Source of the DNA: a virus
Strand: one strand, 5' to 3'
Virus record (IMG/VR): IMGVR_UViG_3300006916_000130
Coordinates: 1-37,791 of that record
DNA: 37,791 bases
In this document: piece after piece, positions 30,201 through 37,664 of the stretch
How the letters are laid out: the number at the start of each line of letters is the position of its first letter
Numbering within the stretch: position 1 is the stretch's first letter
Notes under the pieces: generated by a model
The model's database searches: none
What the model saw: only the letters and a program-made list of their open reading frames with translations
Told to the model about the DNA's origin: nothing
Position numbers and translations under genes: made by a program

Positions 30201-32552
30201 TTCTAATACATCTAAACGACCGCTATGAGTTTGTAATTTAGCTTCATCAGAATCTAGTCTTGGAGATATTGTTGTGCTTAGTGCTTGTATAGCTAATGAA
30301 TCTGATTCAGCGTTCTGTTTAAGAACTACAATAACTGCGGCATCAGAATCAGCGTCTCTTCTCAAAGCACCTAAAGATAATGCATCTGAATCTTGAGATA
30401 ATAATATAAGTTGAATTCTAGCAGTCTCAGAATCAATATCTGATCTTAATGAATCTACCGTGCTTCTTAAAGTATTGACTACAAGAGTATCTGAATCTTC
30501 ATTGCTTTCTAAAGAAGCAATTCTACCACCATAAGCATTTAATGTAGCAGTATTAGTATCTATACTACCTTGAATAGCTTGAACTTTAGCTGATTCTGAA
30601 TCTCTACTTAACTCCAATAAAGTAATACGACCACCTTGTGAGTTGGTAGTAGAATTTAAAGTTTGAATATCGTTAAAGTTAGATGTTATTCTGGTATTGA
30701 AAGCTGTAAAATCTGAATCTAAATCATTGCGAAGATCAGCAACTACTTTTAGATCAGAATCAGTCATTCCGTCTTGATTCTCTAGTGTGGTAATTCTTCC
30801 ATCTAGTAATTGTAATGCAGTCTCATCTGAATCAGCTCTAGTTTCTAATACATCCAAACGACCGCTATGAGTTTGTAATTTAGCTTCGTCAGAATCTAGT
30901 CTTGCAGAAGTGCTACCAGCACCTGAACTTTCTAATGTAGTAATTCTTCCATCTAATAATTGTAATACTAATTCATCAGAATCTAATCTTGATACAATTG
31001 TAGGATCGTTTACTACGTTCTCGTTAATGATAGCTACGACTTGATCGGAATCAAATCCTGTATCATCAACTGCGTTTTCTAATGTGGTAACTCTACCATC
31101 TAGTAATTGTAATACTGTTTCATCTGAATCAGCTCTGGCTTCTAAGCTGTTAAGTCTATTGTTTTGAACTGTATTAGAAGCTTGATTAACATTTACATCA
31201 TTTTCAATATCAGAAAGTCTAGCATTTACTCTAGCACTTTCAGAATCCATATCAGTTCTAAGAGCTTGAATAGCAGTAGTATCAGAATCTAAGTCTGCTC
31301 TAATAAGTGTAATATAAGCAGCATCTAAATCTGCTTGTGATTTAAGAGCTTGAATTACAGCAGAATCAGAATCAGCATCTCTTCTAAGTACCGCTATAGC
31401 AATTTGATCTGAGTCAGCATTTGAAAGTAATAATTGAATACGAGATGTTTCAGAATCAAGGTCGGCTTTTAGTTGAGTAATAGCAGTATTAGTAGCAATG
31501 CCATGTTCAGCGAACATGTTAACAACTTCTTCTGAATCCAACATTGTAAATACAAAATCAGAATCAACTTTTCCTAAGTTGTTGTTAACAATATTAATGA
31601 TAGCTACTGTGTTCTTAGTAACCGAACCCATAACTTTATCTGAGTCATAGAACCACCCGTGTTCTCTACCCATATTATAGACTTCTTCAGAGTCTAAAGT
31701 AGCTTCAAAACTAGCAGTTAATCCAGCTACATCTATATTTTTATTAATAGTTTGTACTGTTCTGTCTGAATCATAACTAGCAGCTGCTACATTAAAACCT
31801 TTTATAGCAGATTCAATTACTAAATCCGAATCATGGAAAGGATTGTATCCAAAACCTCCAGCAGAAGAATAATAATTAAATATGTTCGCGCCGCTAGGGT
31901 CATATGCAAAAACAAAACTACGTAAGAATGTTAATAAAGACCTTTCCGAATCAAGATCAACTTCTAAACCAAACAATCTAGCATCTTGAACTGCTTGATC
32001 AGAATCCATATCGTCTCTTAAACGACGATTTTCTCTTACTTGATCAGAATCATTGTCTGCTACTAAACCATAAACTCTCTCTTTTAAAGCTTGAACTTTA
32101 GCAGACTCAGAGTCTATAGATAATTGTTGTAAGATAAATTTGGTATTAGAAATTATTCTATCAGAATCAATATCAGCTGATAATTTATTTTCTATAGCTT
32201 TTGTTAAAGCGTAATCAGAATCTAATCTAGCTAATATGTTTTCTATTTGAGTAGCAAGATATTGTAAGACAGGGCTATCACTATCAACATCGTTTCTTAA
32301 TTTAGCTACAACAGCTAAATCAGAATCAGTCATTCCAGCGCCGCTGCCACCTCCACTTAAAGAAGATAAAGCAGCAATGTCAAGATTTTTTAATACAGTA
32401 GCAACTACAAGATCAGAATCATATACAGATTCTGTATTTGAACTAATATAACTTGTTACAAATTCTTCAATAGTTTGAGCAGGAGTGCTAATACTAATAC
32501 CTTGCAAGCCACTGAGCACACCAGTCCTAGGGTTATACGTAAATCTTGCCAT
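27243..32552 (-). CDS. Giant DSD-repeat tail fibre-like protein (1769 aa)
   Basis: Start ATG 32552 with AGAGGA five bases upstream (a TTG at 32555 is less likely). The protein alternates coiled-coil stretches with beta modules. I count about 54 DSD and a dozen DSE. Many are exactly 14 residues apart, for example DSDQIAIAVLRRDA followed by DSD, or 21 apart (LDSDEAKLQTHSGRLDVLET, then RADSD). Other parts are a GMFAHVHATGAGYFAHAGNW segment seen in marine phage structural proteins, four NGILL beta modules, one cupredoxin-like module (RGHTYNFRV, GHPFQI, YQCTVHSGM) and repeats of FDSDQVVAIINEN. It is the first fibre gene after gp17 and the longest gene here. A trimeric tail fibre is the best reading. 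Confidence 0.75.
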   Translation of the reverse strand: MARFTYNPRTGVLSGLQGISISTPAQTIEEFVTSYISSNTESVYDSDLVVATVLKNLDIAALSSLSGGGSGAGMTDSDLAVVAKLRNDVDSDSPVLQYLATQIENILARLDSDYALTKAIENKLSADIDSDRIISNTKFILQQLSIDSESAKVQALKERVYGLVADNDSDQVRENRRLRDDMDSDQAVQDARLFGLEVDLDSERSLLTFLRSFVFAYDPSGANIFNYYSSAGGFGYNPFHDSDLVIESAIKGFNVAAASYDSDRTVQTINKNIDVAGLTASFEATLDSEEVYNMGREHGWFYDSDKVMGSVTKNTVAIINIVNNNLGKVDSDFVFTMLDSEEVVNMFAEHGIATNTAITQLKADLDSETSRIQLLLSNADSDQIAIAVLRRDADSDSAVIQALKSQADLDAAYITLIRADLDSDTTAIQALRTDMDSESARVNARLSDIENDVNVNQASNTVQNNRLNSLEARADSDETVLQLLDGRVTTLENAVDDTGFDSDQVVAIINENVVNDPTIVSRLDSDELVLQLLDGRITTLESSGAGSTSARLDSDEAKLQTHSGRLDVLETRADSDETALQLLDGRITTLENQDGMTDSDLKVVADLRNDLDSDFTAFNTRITSNFNDIQTLNSTTNSQGGRITLLELSRDSESAKVQAIQGSIDTNTATLNAYGGRIASLESNEDSDTLVVNTLRSTVDSLRSDIDSETARIQLILLSQDSDALSLGALRRDADSDAAVIVVLKQNAESDSLAIQALSTTISPRLDSDEAKLQTHSGRLDVLETRADSDEIAIQNLGTSINNVNSRLDSDEIAISARLPLAGGTMSGDIDGNGNKVLFANVYSNEVDLPNATTYHGMFAHVHATGAGYFAHAGNWIKLANNSDITTINTRLDSDETVIQNLQTQIDNFVGIGDSDLAVVATLRNDVDNLRADADSDSIEIQALREDVDALVAGTYNDAPLVARLDSDTLAISALRNDVDSDSAKLQALETTVASLGGSQAINVTAFTFTSSANDSDFTGADDNGRTLSYAVNKIHVYLNGILLTDTTDYLATDGSTISLINAPDSDDVLTVIKFLGTVQAGFDSDQIVDIINENVVPSTGMTDSDLQVVADIRNEVDALRSDIDSETARIQLILLSQDSDSLSLANLKRDADSDAAAIVVLRQNAESDSLAIQALSSSLAPRLDSDELVLQLHSGRLDVLETRADSDELQLQAIDTTISTIQSRLDSDETSIQATRTEMDVSFNVTNNGASAYTFTGDGFPSGVDNPTLYLNRGHTYNFRVNASGHPFQIRLSSGGSAYSTGVSNNGAQIGEVKFVVPMDAPEFLVYQCTVHSGMVGSIKIGKQGFDSDQIASMIAVISESGMQDSDLAVVAKLRSDVDSDSIKLQALQETVDGLSVGSGFDSDQIVAIINENPTSSGTGMTDSDLKVVADLRNDLENLRGSGSVQKEVKFTTFKYKAVQGQSTFSGVDRSNQTLAYTVNRINVFINGVLINDSDDYVATNGTSVVLNLAADSDDVVVIQKHEALYDSEVIVAIMNENVIGMSDSDLKAVADLRNDLDSDRANKLSLSLSRFDYTATQGQTSFSGSDDNGNTLSYVSSKIQVFLNGILMLDTTDYTASNGTSVTLVTAADSDDKLSIIKYLGVDATVSDAINITRFTYKYGVDGNSVVGDSEITGGDEHGNTLSYTAGKIQVYSNGILLEDSDDYIATDGSTVTLRAAPDSDDVVSIFKYLGTTQSGFDSDQVVAIVNENSSGVTTGKAIAMAIVFGG
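27345..28205 (-). repeat. Three NGxLL beta modules in the giant fibre protein
   Basis: Three successive modules (about 27345-27600, 27610-27840 and 27970-28205). Each reads F.G.DDNG.TLSY, then KI.VFLNGILL, DY.A..GTSV.L and DSDDV..I.KYLG. A fourth lies at about 29315-29560 and two more in the 954-aa gene (about 23690-24190). This is a common tail-fibre building block; here its last loop carries DSDD. Confidence 0.7.
28530..28800 (-). other. Cupredoxin-like module 2 (His, CxxHxxM)
   Basis: Encodes RGHTYNFRV, GHPFQIRL and VYQCTVHSGMVG. All four potential type 1 copper ligands are present, as in module 1 at 22120-22450. Confidence 0.55.
29131..29195 (-). repeat. 65-bp perfect repeat, copy 1
   Basis: Identical base for base to 30385-30449. 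It is the core of a longer duplicated coiled-coil block of about 88 residues (ARIQLILLSQDSD, then NAESDSLAIQAL, then SGRLDVLETRADSDE). Perfect DNA identity suggests recent copying or gene conversion. Confidence 0.85.
30385..30449 (-). repeat. 65-bp perfect repeat, copy 2
   Basis: Partner of 29131-29195 inside the same gene; direct orientation, about 1.25 kb apart. Confidence 0.85.
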
Positions 32553-32582
32553 CAAAGTCCTCTAGAGTTTTATTATTTATTG

Positions 32583-34439
32583 TTATAAATTTACAGTTTT
32601 ATAAACATCTTCATACCAGGAAGGTAATTCTGGCTCTCTATCATCAACCACAACCCACACATCTCCAGAGTTGTCCATTATTCTTTCATTCATAGCGCCA
32701 AGAGTTTGAAAACCTAAAGGCATCATGTCATTATCTTGTTCATTAAGTTTATCCTTGTAAATAGATTCTGAAGGATTAGTCTCAGTTAATTCTTTCCAAT
32801 AATCAGAACCTACACACCAACCGAATAAAACCATACACATAACTAAATCATCATTAGTACCTGGTTCTGCTTCAAAGGAAGAATTTACATTATCATTTTT
32901 TCTAGTAAATGTTGTCATCTCAACATAAATTTCATAATCTTCTGTAATAAGTTTATCAGTTTCAATTAAAGATTTAAAGTTTGAACAACCTTTTGTCTTA
33001 ACTGATGAGCTTGTTGTAACTCCTAATTTAGAACCTTGTCCATCGCCTAGTACAAAGCCTGCTCTTCCTTTTGATACTGTCTTAAGTAAATTATCATATT
33101 CAAAATCTTCATGTAATGTACCTACTACTTGACCTCCAACATCGTTAGCTTCAACGAGAATATGAGCATTATTAAAATAATGTCCTATGTTAGTTAAAAA
33201 TTGAGGATAAATCATAGGTGTAATAGTATTAGATCTAAATTTAGCTACTACTTTATAAGGTACTGTTGTAACATCAAACACAACAAATGCAGAATAGTCT
33301 AATCTTAAACCTCTGGCACAATCAACTGTAATTAAATATCTATGATCTTCTTTTGGTTCTTCATAAAAATCAACTTCGTCTTTTTTTCTAATAGGGTTAA
33401 TGAAGGACATAGAAGCTAATTTAGAAGGAGATATAAGAGTAGAAGCTGAACCTATAAATTGAGTTTCAAATTCTTGTCTAAATTGATCTTCTGAAGTGTT
33501 TGCTATTTGTTGTTGCTTCCAATCTTCATCTCTTCCTGGCACATCCCACCAATTAATTTCTATTGGCTTGAAAGCTGATCTTTGTTCTTGAGCTTCCATC
33601 CACATTTTATAAAAATGATTCATACCTTTTGGTGTAGACACAACTATCATTTTGGTATCAGCACCAGATGAAATGGTAGGATAAACTGAACGGAAAAAGT
33701 CTTCTGCGTCATGTGGAGGAACGAACGCAAATTCATCTAGAAAAATTAATGAGAAGGACATACCACGAGCAGCGGATCCAGAGCTTGAAGTAGCTATAAC
33801 TCTACTTCCATTTTCTAAATTAATAGATCTTTTATTATATGTTTCTACACCTTGCTGTAACCAGAAAGGTAAACTTTCGTATGCTAATTGTAATCTACCT
33901 AATAGTTCTTGAGCTAGTTCACCTTTGTTAGCTAGAATACCTACATTCTTTCCTTGATTAAAAAGAATATACCAAAGAATAAAAGCAACACTTGTTGTAG
34001 ATTTACCACACTGTCTAGGCAGTTTACAAATACTAAATCTGTTATTTTTAAAACTATCTACCATATTTTTTTGAAAATCATACAAAGTAAATGGAATAGT
34101 TCCATAATCAACTGACATAATTTTTACATATGTTTCAGCAAAATATATAGGATCTTCCATACATCTTTTATATTCTCTAAGTTGTTCTGGGGTATATTCT
34201 AGATTAGAATGTGGTGCTTTTACATTTGGGTTACCCAAATAATGGGATACACCTGTTGGATTTCTATCAAATAGCTCTGGGTGAGTCTCTTCTGTTGGTG
34301 CGTCTTTGTAAGTTCTTTGTTCGGATAACCAACCAAGTAAATCTTTTTTACTCTTAACTAGTATTTCACCATATGCTTTCCAATCTTTATGTAGATTAGA
34401 ATCATATTCTTTTTTAAATACTACTTGATAATTACTCAT
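32583..34439 (-). CDS. 17: Terminase large subunit gp17
   Basis: A 618-residue packaging motor (T4 gp17 is 610 aa) with ATPase and nuclease domains; it pumps DNA through gp20 and cuts the concatemer. Walker A is in CKLPRQCGKSTTS (about 138-150) and Walker B in LIFLDEFAFV (231-240, Asp235-Glu236). The coupling motif VVSTPKG is at about 266-272, and nuclease acids include Asp373 (ITVDCARG) and Asp381. Further conserved segments are ILVEANDVGGQV and the GTNDDLVMCMVLFGW block near the C-terminus. Its ATG overlaps the gp16 stop (ATGA). It is the last gene before the fibre block. Confidence 0.97.
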   Translation of the reverse strand: MSNYQVVFKKEYDSNLHKDWKAYGEILVKSKKDLLGWLSEQRTYKDAPTEETHPELFDRNPTGVSHYLGNPNVKAPHSNLEYTPEQLREYKRCMEDPIYFAETYVKIMSVDYGTIPFTLYDFQKNMVDSFKNNRFSICKLPRQCGKSTTSVAFILWYILFNQGKNVGILANKGELAQELLGRLQLAYESLPFWLQQGVETYNKRSINLENGSRVIATSSSGSAARGMSFSLIFLDEFAFVPPHDAEDFFRSVYPTISSGADTKMIVVSTPKGMNHFYKMWMEAQEQRSAFKPIEINWWDVPGRDEDWKQQQIANTSEDQFRQEFETQFIGSASTLISPSKLASMSFINPIRKKDEVDFYEEPKEDHRYLITVDCARGLRLDYSAFVVFDVTTVPYKVVAKFRSNTITPMIYPQFLTNIGHYFNNAHILVEANDVGGQVVGTLHEDFEYDNLLKTVSKGRAGFVLGDGQGSKLGVTTSSSVKTKGCSNFKSLIETDKLITEDYEIYVEMTTFTRKNDNVNSSFEAEPGTNDDLVMCMVLFGWCVGSDYWKELTETNPSESIYKDKLNEQDNDMMPLGFQTLGAMNERIMDNSGDVWVVVDDREPELPSWYEDVYKTVNL

Positions 34440-34795
34440 TCTTTACCTAGAAGCTCTAATAAATCTTTTGTGTTTAACTTAACATTTAAATTATTATTTG
34501 TAGTAACTTTCTCTTTATTAGGGTTGTTAAGTTTTTCTGTACGCAATTGGTGTTCCATCATCTTCTGTGCTATATCACTTAATGCTGTAGCTGTTCCAGT
34601 TGCTACCTCAATAGCTCTTGGATGTTCTGATTCTTGTGCTAACTGAACAGCTGCATCAAGAATGTCTTGTAATCTTTCTGCTGATGAATATAACAACTCT
34701 CTGGAATAAGTATAATCATCGCCTCTATTTTGAAGTATCTTTGCTACGTCTTTCTCTATAGTAGATACTTCTTGAGAAATATCTTTCTCACTCAT
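34436..34795 (-). CDS. 16: Terminase small subunit gp16
   Basis: A 119-residue, mostly helical protein matching marine T4-like gp16 (T4 gp16 is 164 aa), which recognises the packaging substrate and regulates gp17. The central part, YSRELLYSSAERLQDILDAA followed by PRAIEVATGTATALSDIAQK, forms the helical pair typical of the family. A short C-terminal tail (NLNVKLNTKDLLELLGKE) could contact gp17. The AGGAG site and the upstream late box at 34874-34881 set the start. The ATGA overlap with gp17 shows coupled translation. Confidence 0.9.
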   Translation of the reverse strand: MSEKDISQEVSTIEKDVAKILQNRGDDYTYSRELLYSSAERLQDILDAAVQLAQESEHPRAIEVATGTATALSDIAQKMMEHQLRTEKLNNPNKEKVTTNNNLNVKLNTKDLLELLGKE

Positions 34796-34873
34796 AAAAT
34801 AATCTCCTGTATATCTATAATAATCTAAATATGTAGAAGCTTGTTTTACGAACGAGAAGCTACTCTCTATTAT

Positions 34874-34881
34874 TATTTATA
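34874..34881 (-). promoter_or_regulatory. T4-type late promoter box for gp16-gp17
   Basis: Exact TATAAATA on the minus strand in the divergent intergenic region. Expected start is near 34868, giving a 73-base leader before gp16. The same AT-rich stretch reads TTATAAA on the plus strand just before the ANL1 gene, so one site may serve both directions. Confidence 0.65.
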
Positions 34882-34889
34882 AAGGTACT

Positions 34890-35522
34890 ATGATTACATT
34901 CTTTACAAGTGGTTCTACAGGCAAACCAAAACAAATTAGATATCAGTATTCTGCTTTAGATAAATTAGCTGATAGAGCTATAGAACTGTACAAATATGAT
35001 AGCTCTTCTAGAATTTTAAATTTATATCCTAACAGTTCTATTGCGCATTATACTATAAGTTCTTATCCAGCTCAAAGAGCAAAAGCTGAGTTGTTAAATT
35101 TTTATTGGAATGTATACGGTTTTTATTCAGTTTTTAAAAATTTTAATCCAACCCATATAGCATGTTTACCTAGACATATTATGTTGCTATCTAAAACTAA
35201 AACGTGGAAAGATATCGACTTTTTAGGATGTACTATTATAATAGGTGGTGATAAGATAGATAAAGATATGCTTAAAATGTTAATTAACAAAAAAGCAAAA
35301 GTTATAACTACTTATGGTTCTACAGAAAACGCGCCCCCGGTTTTATTAGGAGAAAACTCTCTATGGATGACATCAATAGAAAAAAATGTTACTTTGAAAC
35401 ATGATGGTGAATTGTATATTAATAATAAACCTACAGGAGATTTATTTAGAATGAGTGAAGATAGATATTTTAAATTTGTTTCTAGAAAAAATAAAATTAT
35501 CAACAAAACTTGGAAAAAATAA
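34890..35522 (+). CDS. Minimal ANL-superfamily adenylation core (ANL1, 210 aa)
   Basis: An adenylate-forming (acyl or amino acid activating) core. The P-loop motif A3 TSGSTGKPK is at residues 7-15, right at the N-terminus. IIIGGDKID (A4-like) is at about 116-124, TYGSTE (A5) at 141-146 and PTGDLF (A7-like) at 181-186. FVSRKNKII (A8 hinge-like) is at 196-204, just before the end. Full ANL enzymes have about 150 residues before A3 and about 110 after A8; both are missing. The frame is open upstream for 66 bases but without ATG, GTG or TTG, so ATG 34890 is the start. The ribosome site AAGG is close (four bases). It overlaps the next gene by one base (TAATG). Substrate unknown; activity without the C-terminal lid is uncertain. 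Confidence 0.7.
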   Translation: MITFFTSGSTGKPKQIRYQYSALDKLADRAIELYKYDSSSRILNLYPNSSIAHYTISSYPAQRAKAELLNFYWNVYGFYSVFKNFNPTHIACLPRHIMLLSKTKTWKDIDFLGCTIIIGGDKIDKDMLKMLINKKAKVITTYGSTENAPPVLLGENSLWMTSIEKNVTLKHDGELYINNKPTGDLFRMSEDRYFKFVSRKNKIINKTWKK

Positions 35523-36961
35523 TGAATCCATTTTACTTATTACTCCCGGAAGACAAACCAGCTATAAGTGATATTAATGGTACTATTACTTACAAAGACT
35601 TAATTAAAGAAGCTGTTGAAATAAAAGACTGGTTAATGTCTATGGGTTACAAAAATGGCCATAGAATTGGTGTAGCTGGTAATCAATCTATCAGAACGTA
35701 CAAATATTTTTTAGCTGCTCAAATGCTTTCTTCAGCTGTAGGATTAAGATTAGATCATAAAGGTAATGATTGGAATTTCAAAATTCCTGCAGCTAATATT
35801 AATGTTGTTTTAGAACTTAAAGACGAAGTAGTAATACATCACAAACATTTTGATAAAACAACAGAATGTCCTAAAGAATTTGCTATGTACTTTAGTTCAG
35901 GAACTACTAGTAATAATTATGGTAGACCACAAACTACACCAATGGTTTGGGAAGTGGATGATTATAATTGGGGACAAAGTTTAGAAATAAACCATTATTG
36001 CAGAGCATTAGTTAATCCTTATGTTAGAGAATCATCAGATCAAAATATTCAAATACAAGCTATGCAGCCATGGATTACTTGGGGCCAAGAAATGGTTACA
36101 TCCAATTTAATTAAACAAGGTCATACTATTTTAGTAGATAAGTTATCTGAATGGGATACATTAGTAGATAGATATAAACCTACTTGGACAACTTTATTTC
36201 CTATGATAGCTCTTAAAATTTTACAAGCCAACAAAGGTACAGATCATAGTTTTAAATGTGTAGAAATGTCAGGAGCTAGGCCAACTAATAAACAGATTGA
36301 AGATTTTAGATCATTCTTTAATTGTAATTATTTTATTTCTCACTATGGTACATCTCAAGCAGGAAATATAATGTATACTAGTGGTAACGGTTCTAATCTT
36401 CAACATATAGGCAAACCTTGTGAAGGATTTGTTCATGCTTATGGTAAAGACTTTGTACGTATAGGTAAGAATAATACATTTGAAATGAAATGGCCAGCAT
36501 GTCCTCCTTGGCTAGTAAATGAAGATGGTTACTATGATTCAAATGATGTGGTTGAAATGGGTAAAGATGGAAATTATCAATTTTTGGGTAGAGCAAATGA
36601 AATGCTTATGATAAGAGGTGGATCTAAATTTCAGGCTCCTAGTGTTGAAGATAGGCTATTAGAAAATTTTAATATTAAAGAAGCTTATATTTTTCCTATA
36701 CCAGATCCATCTATTACTGACAAAGGTTCTTTATTTCAATTACCTGGATGTTTGTATTTTGGTAATCTTTCTCCAGAAGAAGTTAGCGAAGTTTGTAATA
36801 ATGAACTACCTCCATATATGCGCCCAGTAAAAATTTTTAAATTAAAAGATAAACTTTCTAAATTTACAGAAGAAAATATATGGAAGGTAAGACGATTAAA
36901 TATGTATGATACTATAAAAGAGAATTATAATGAATGGTGCGAAGCTTCTTATCATCAATAG
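35522..36961 (+). CDS. ANL-superfamily acyl/aryl adenylate-forming enzyme (ANL2, 479 aa)
   Basis: Start ATG 35522, coupled to ANL1 (TAATG); a TTG at 35510 is less likely. It has near-complete ANL architecture: TITYKDLIKEA (A1 region), A3 FSSGTTSNNYGRP (124-136), A5 SHYGTSQAG (273-281), A7 GYYDSNDVV (336-344), A8 FLGRANEMLMIRGGSKF (354-370) and a C-terminal subdomain with PPYMRP and Lys455 in ENIWKVRR, where the catalytic A10 lysine normally lies. The A7 Asp is Asp342. The usual A3 Lys is replaced (NNYGRP), which is odd. It would activate a carboxylic acid as an acyl-AMP, then possibly a thioester. Substrate cannot be read from sequence. It ends with TAG and overlaps the next gene by 32 bases. 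Confidence 0.75.
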   Translation: MNPFYLLLPEDKPAISDINGTITYKDLIKEAVEIKDWLMSMGYKNGHRIGVAGNQSIRTYKYFLAAQMLSSAVGLRLDHKGNDWNFKIPAANINVVLELKDEVVIHHKHFDKTTECPKEFAMYFSSGTTSNNYGRPQTTPMVWEVDDYNWGQSLEINHYCRALVNPYVRESSDQNIQIQAMQPWITWGQEMVTSNLIKQGHTILVDKLSEWDTLVDRYKPTWTTLFPMIALKILQANKGTDHSFKCVEMSGARPTNKQIEDFRSFFNCNYFISHYGTSQAGNIMYTSGNGSNLQHIGKPCEGFVHAYGKDFVRIGKNNTFEMKWPACPPWLVNEDGYYDSNDVVEMGKDGNYQFLGRANEMLMIRGGSKFQAPSVEDRLLENFNIKEAYIFPIPDPSITDKGSLFQLPGCLYFGNLSPEEVSEVCNNELPPYMRPVKIFKLKDKLSKFTEENIWKVRRLNMYDTIKENYNEWCEASYHQ

Positions 36962-37664
36962 CCTTCAAGGTGCAGGTGGACATAGATTAGGTAGAATACT
37001 ATCTTGTTTTGAAGACGTATATTGGTATTCTCATCCTAATAATGGTTTAGAACCATGGTCATTAGCTCTTAATAATAAAATAAAAGAATCTACTATATCA
37101 AAATATCATTATGATAGAATTCTATCTAATGGTGAATCTATACCACTTATTGGAAGTCGTATTGAGAAATATTGGGACTCACCAAAGTGGTATAACAATT
37201 GGTTATCTATTATGAAAACTTTAGATCTACCAGATAAGTTTTTAACATTTGTAGTACACGATAGTCCCAAATATTTAAGATCATTTTTTCCTGAAGCTTT
37301 TATTGTTAATTTAATTAGTGATCCTGATAAGTCAACAGACAGGCACATGAATACATCTGCCAAATTTAGAATTGATTTCAAAATGAGAGGTCAAAGACCT
37401 GATTATAAAAGTGTTTGGGTAGAAGCATCTGAGCAATTGCTTAGTACAAATAAAGATGCTACTGAAGCAGATTTATGGGAGTACATGTATAAAACAGATC
37501 ATTATCAAGGTATGAAAATTAAAAATAGAGAAGCTAATAAACTTAACTTTAAAGAAAAATCTTATGCAAATATTACTTTAGATTACGAGTCTTTAAAATT
37601 GTATGATTTAGAAAAATATTTTGGAGTATTGGATGCTAGTCACAAAAGACTCTTGCACCAATGA
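36930..37664 (+). CDS. Putative P-loop, sulfotransferase-like protein (244 aa)
   Basis: The N-terminus KLLIINSLQGAGGHRLGRIL is a beta strand followed by a Gly-rich loop and helix, where sulfotransferases bind the phosphosulfate cofactor. FIVNLISDPDKSTDRHMNTS later could be the second cofactor-contacting strand and helix. This is a weak resemblance, and a kinase-like or glycosyl-transfer role is not excluded. It starts 32 bases inside ANL2 in another frame, with AGAG eight bases before the ATG. It overlaps the following gene, also by 32 bases. Context suggests it modifies or accepts the product of the ANL enzymes. Confidence 0.45.
   Translation: MNGAKLLIINSLQGAGGHRLGRILSCFEDVYWYSHPNNGLEPWSLALNNKIKESTISKYHYDRILSNGESIPLIGSRIEKYWDSPKWYNNWLSIMKTLDLPDKFLTFVVHDSPKYLRSFFPEAFIVNLISDPDKSTDRHMNTSAKFRIDFKMRGQRPDYKSVWVEASEQLLSTNKDATEADLWEYMYKTDHYQGMKIKNREANKLNFKEKSYANITLDYESLKLYDLEKYFGVLDASHKRLLHQ

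Noticed and set aside
27243-32552. CRISPR-like or satellite DNA suggested by regular TCAGAATC/TCTGAATC words
   Set aside because: The words are codons for Asp-Ser-Asp in one long open frame, vary in the Ser codon, and have no constant repeat-spacer length.
34796-34889. tRNA or structured RNA in the divergent intergenic region
   Set aside because: An imperfect hairpin (about 34837-34862) is present but no cloverleaf; the stretch is explained by the late promoter and leader of gp16.
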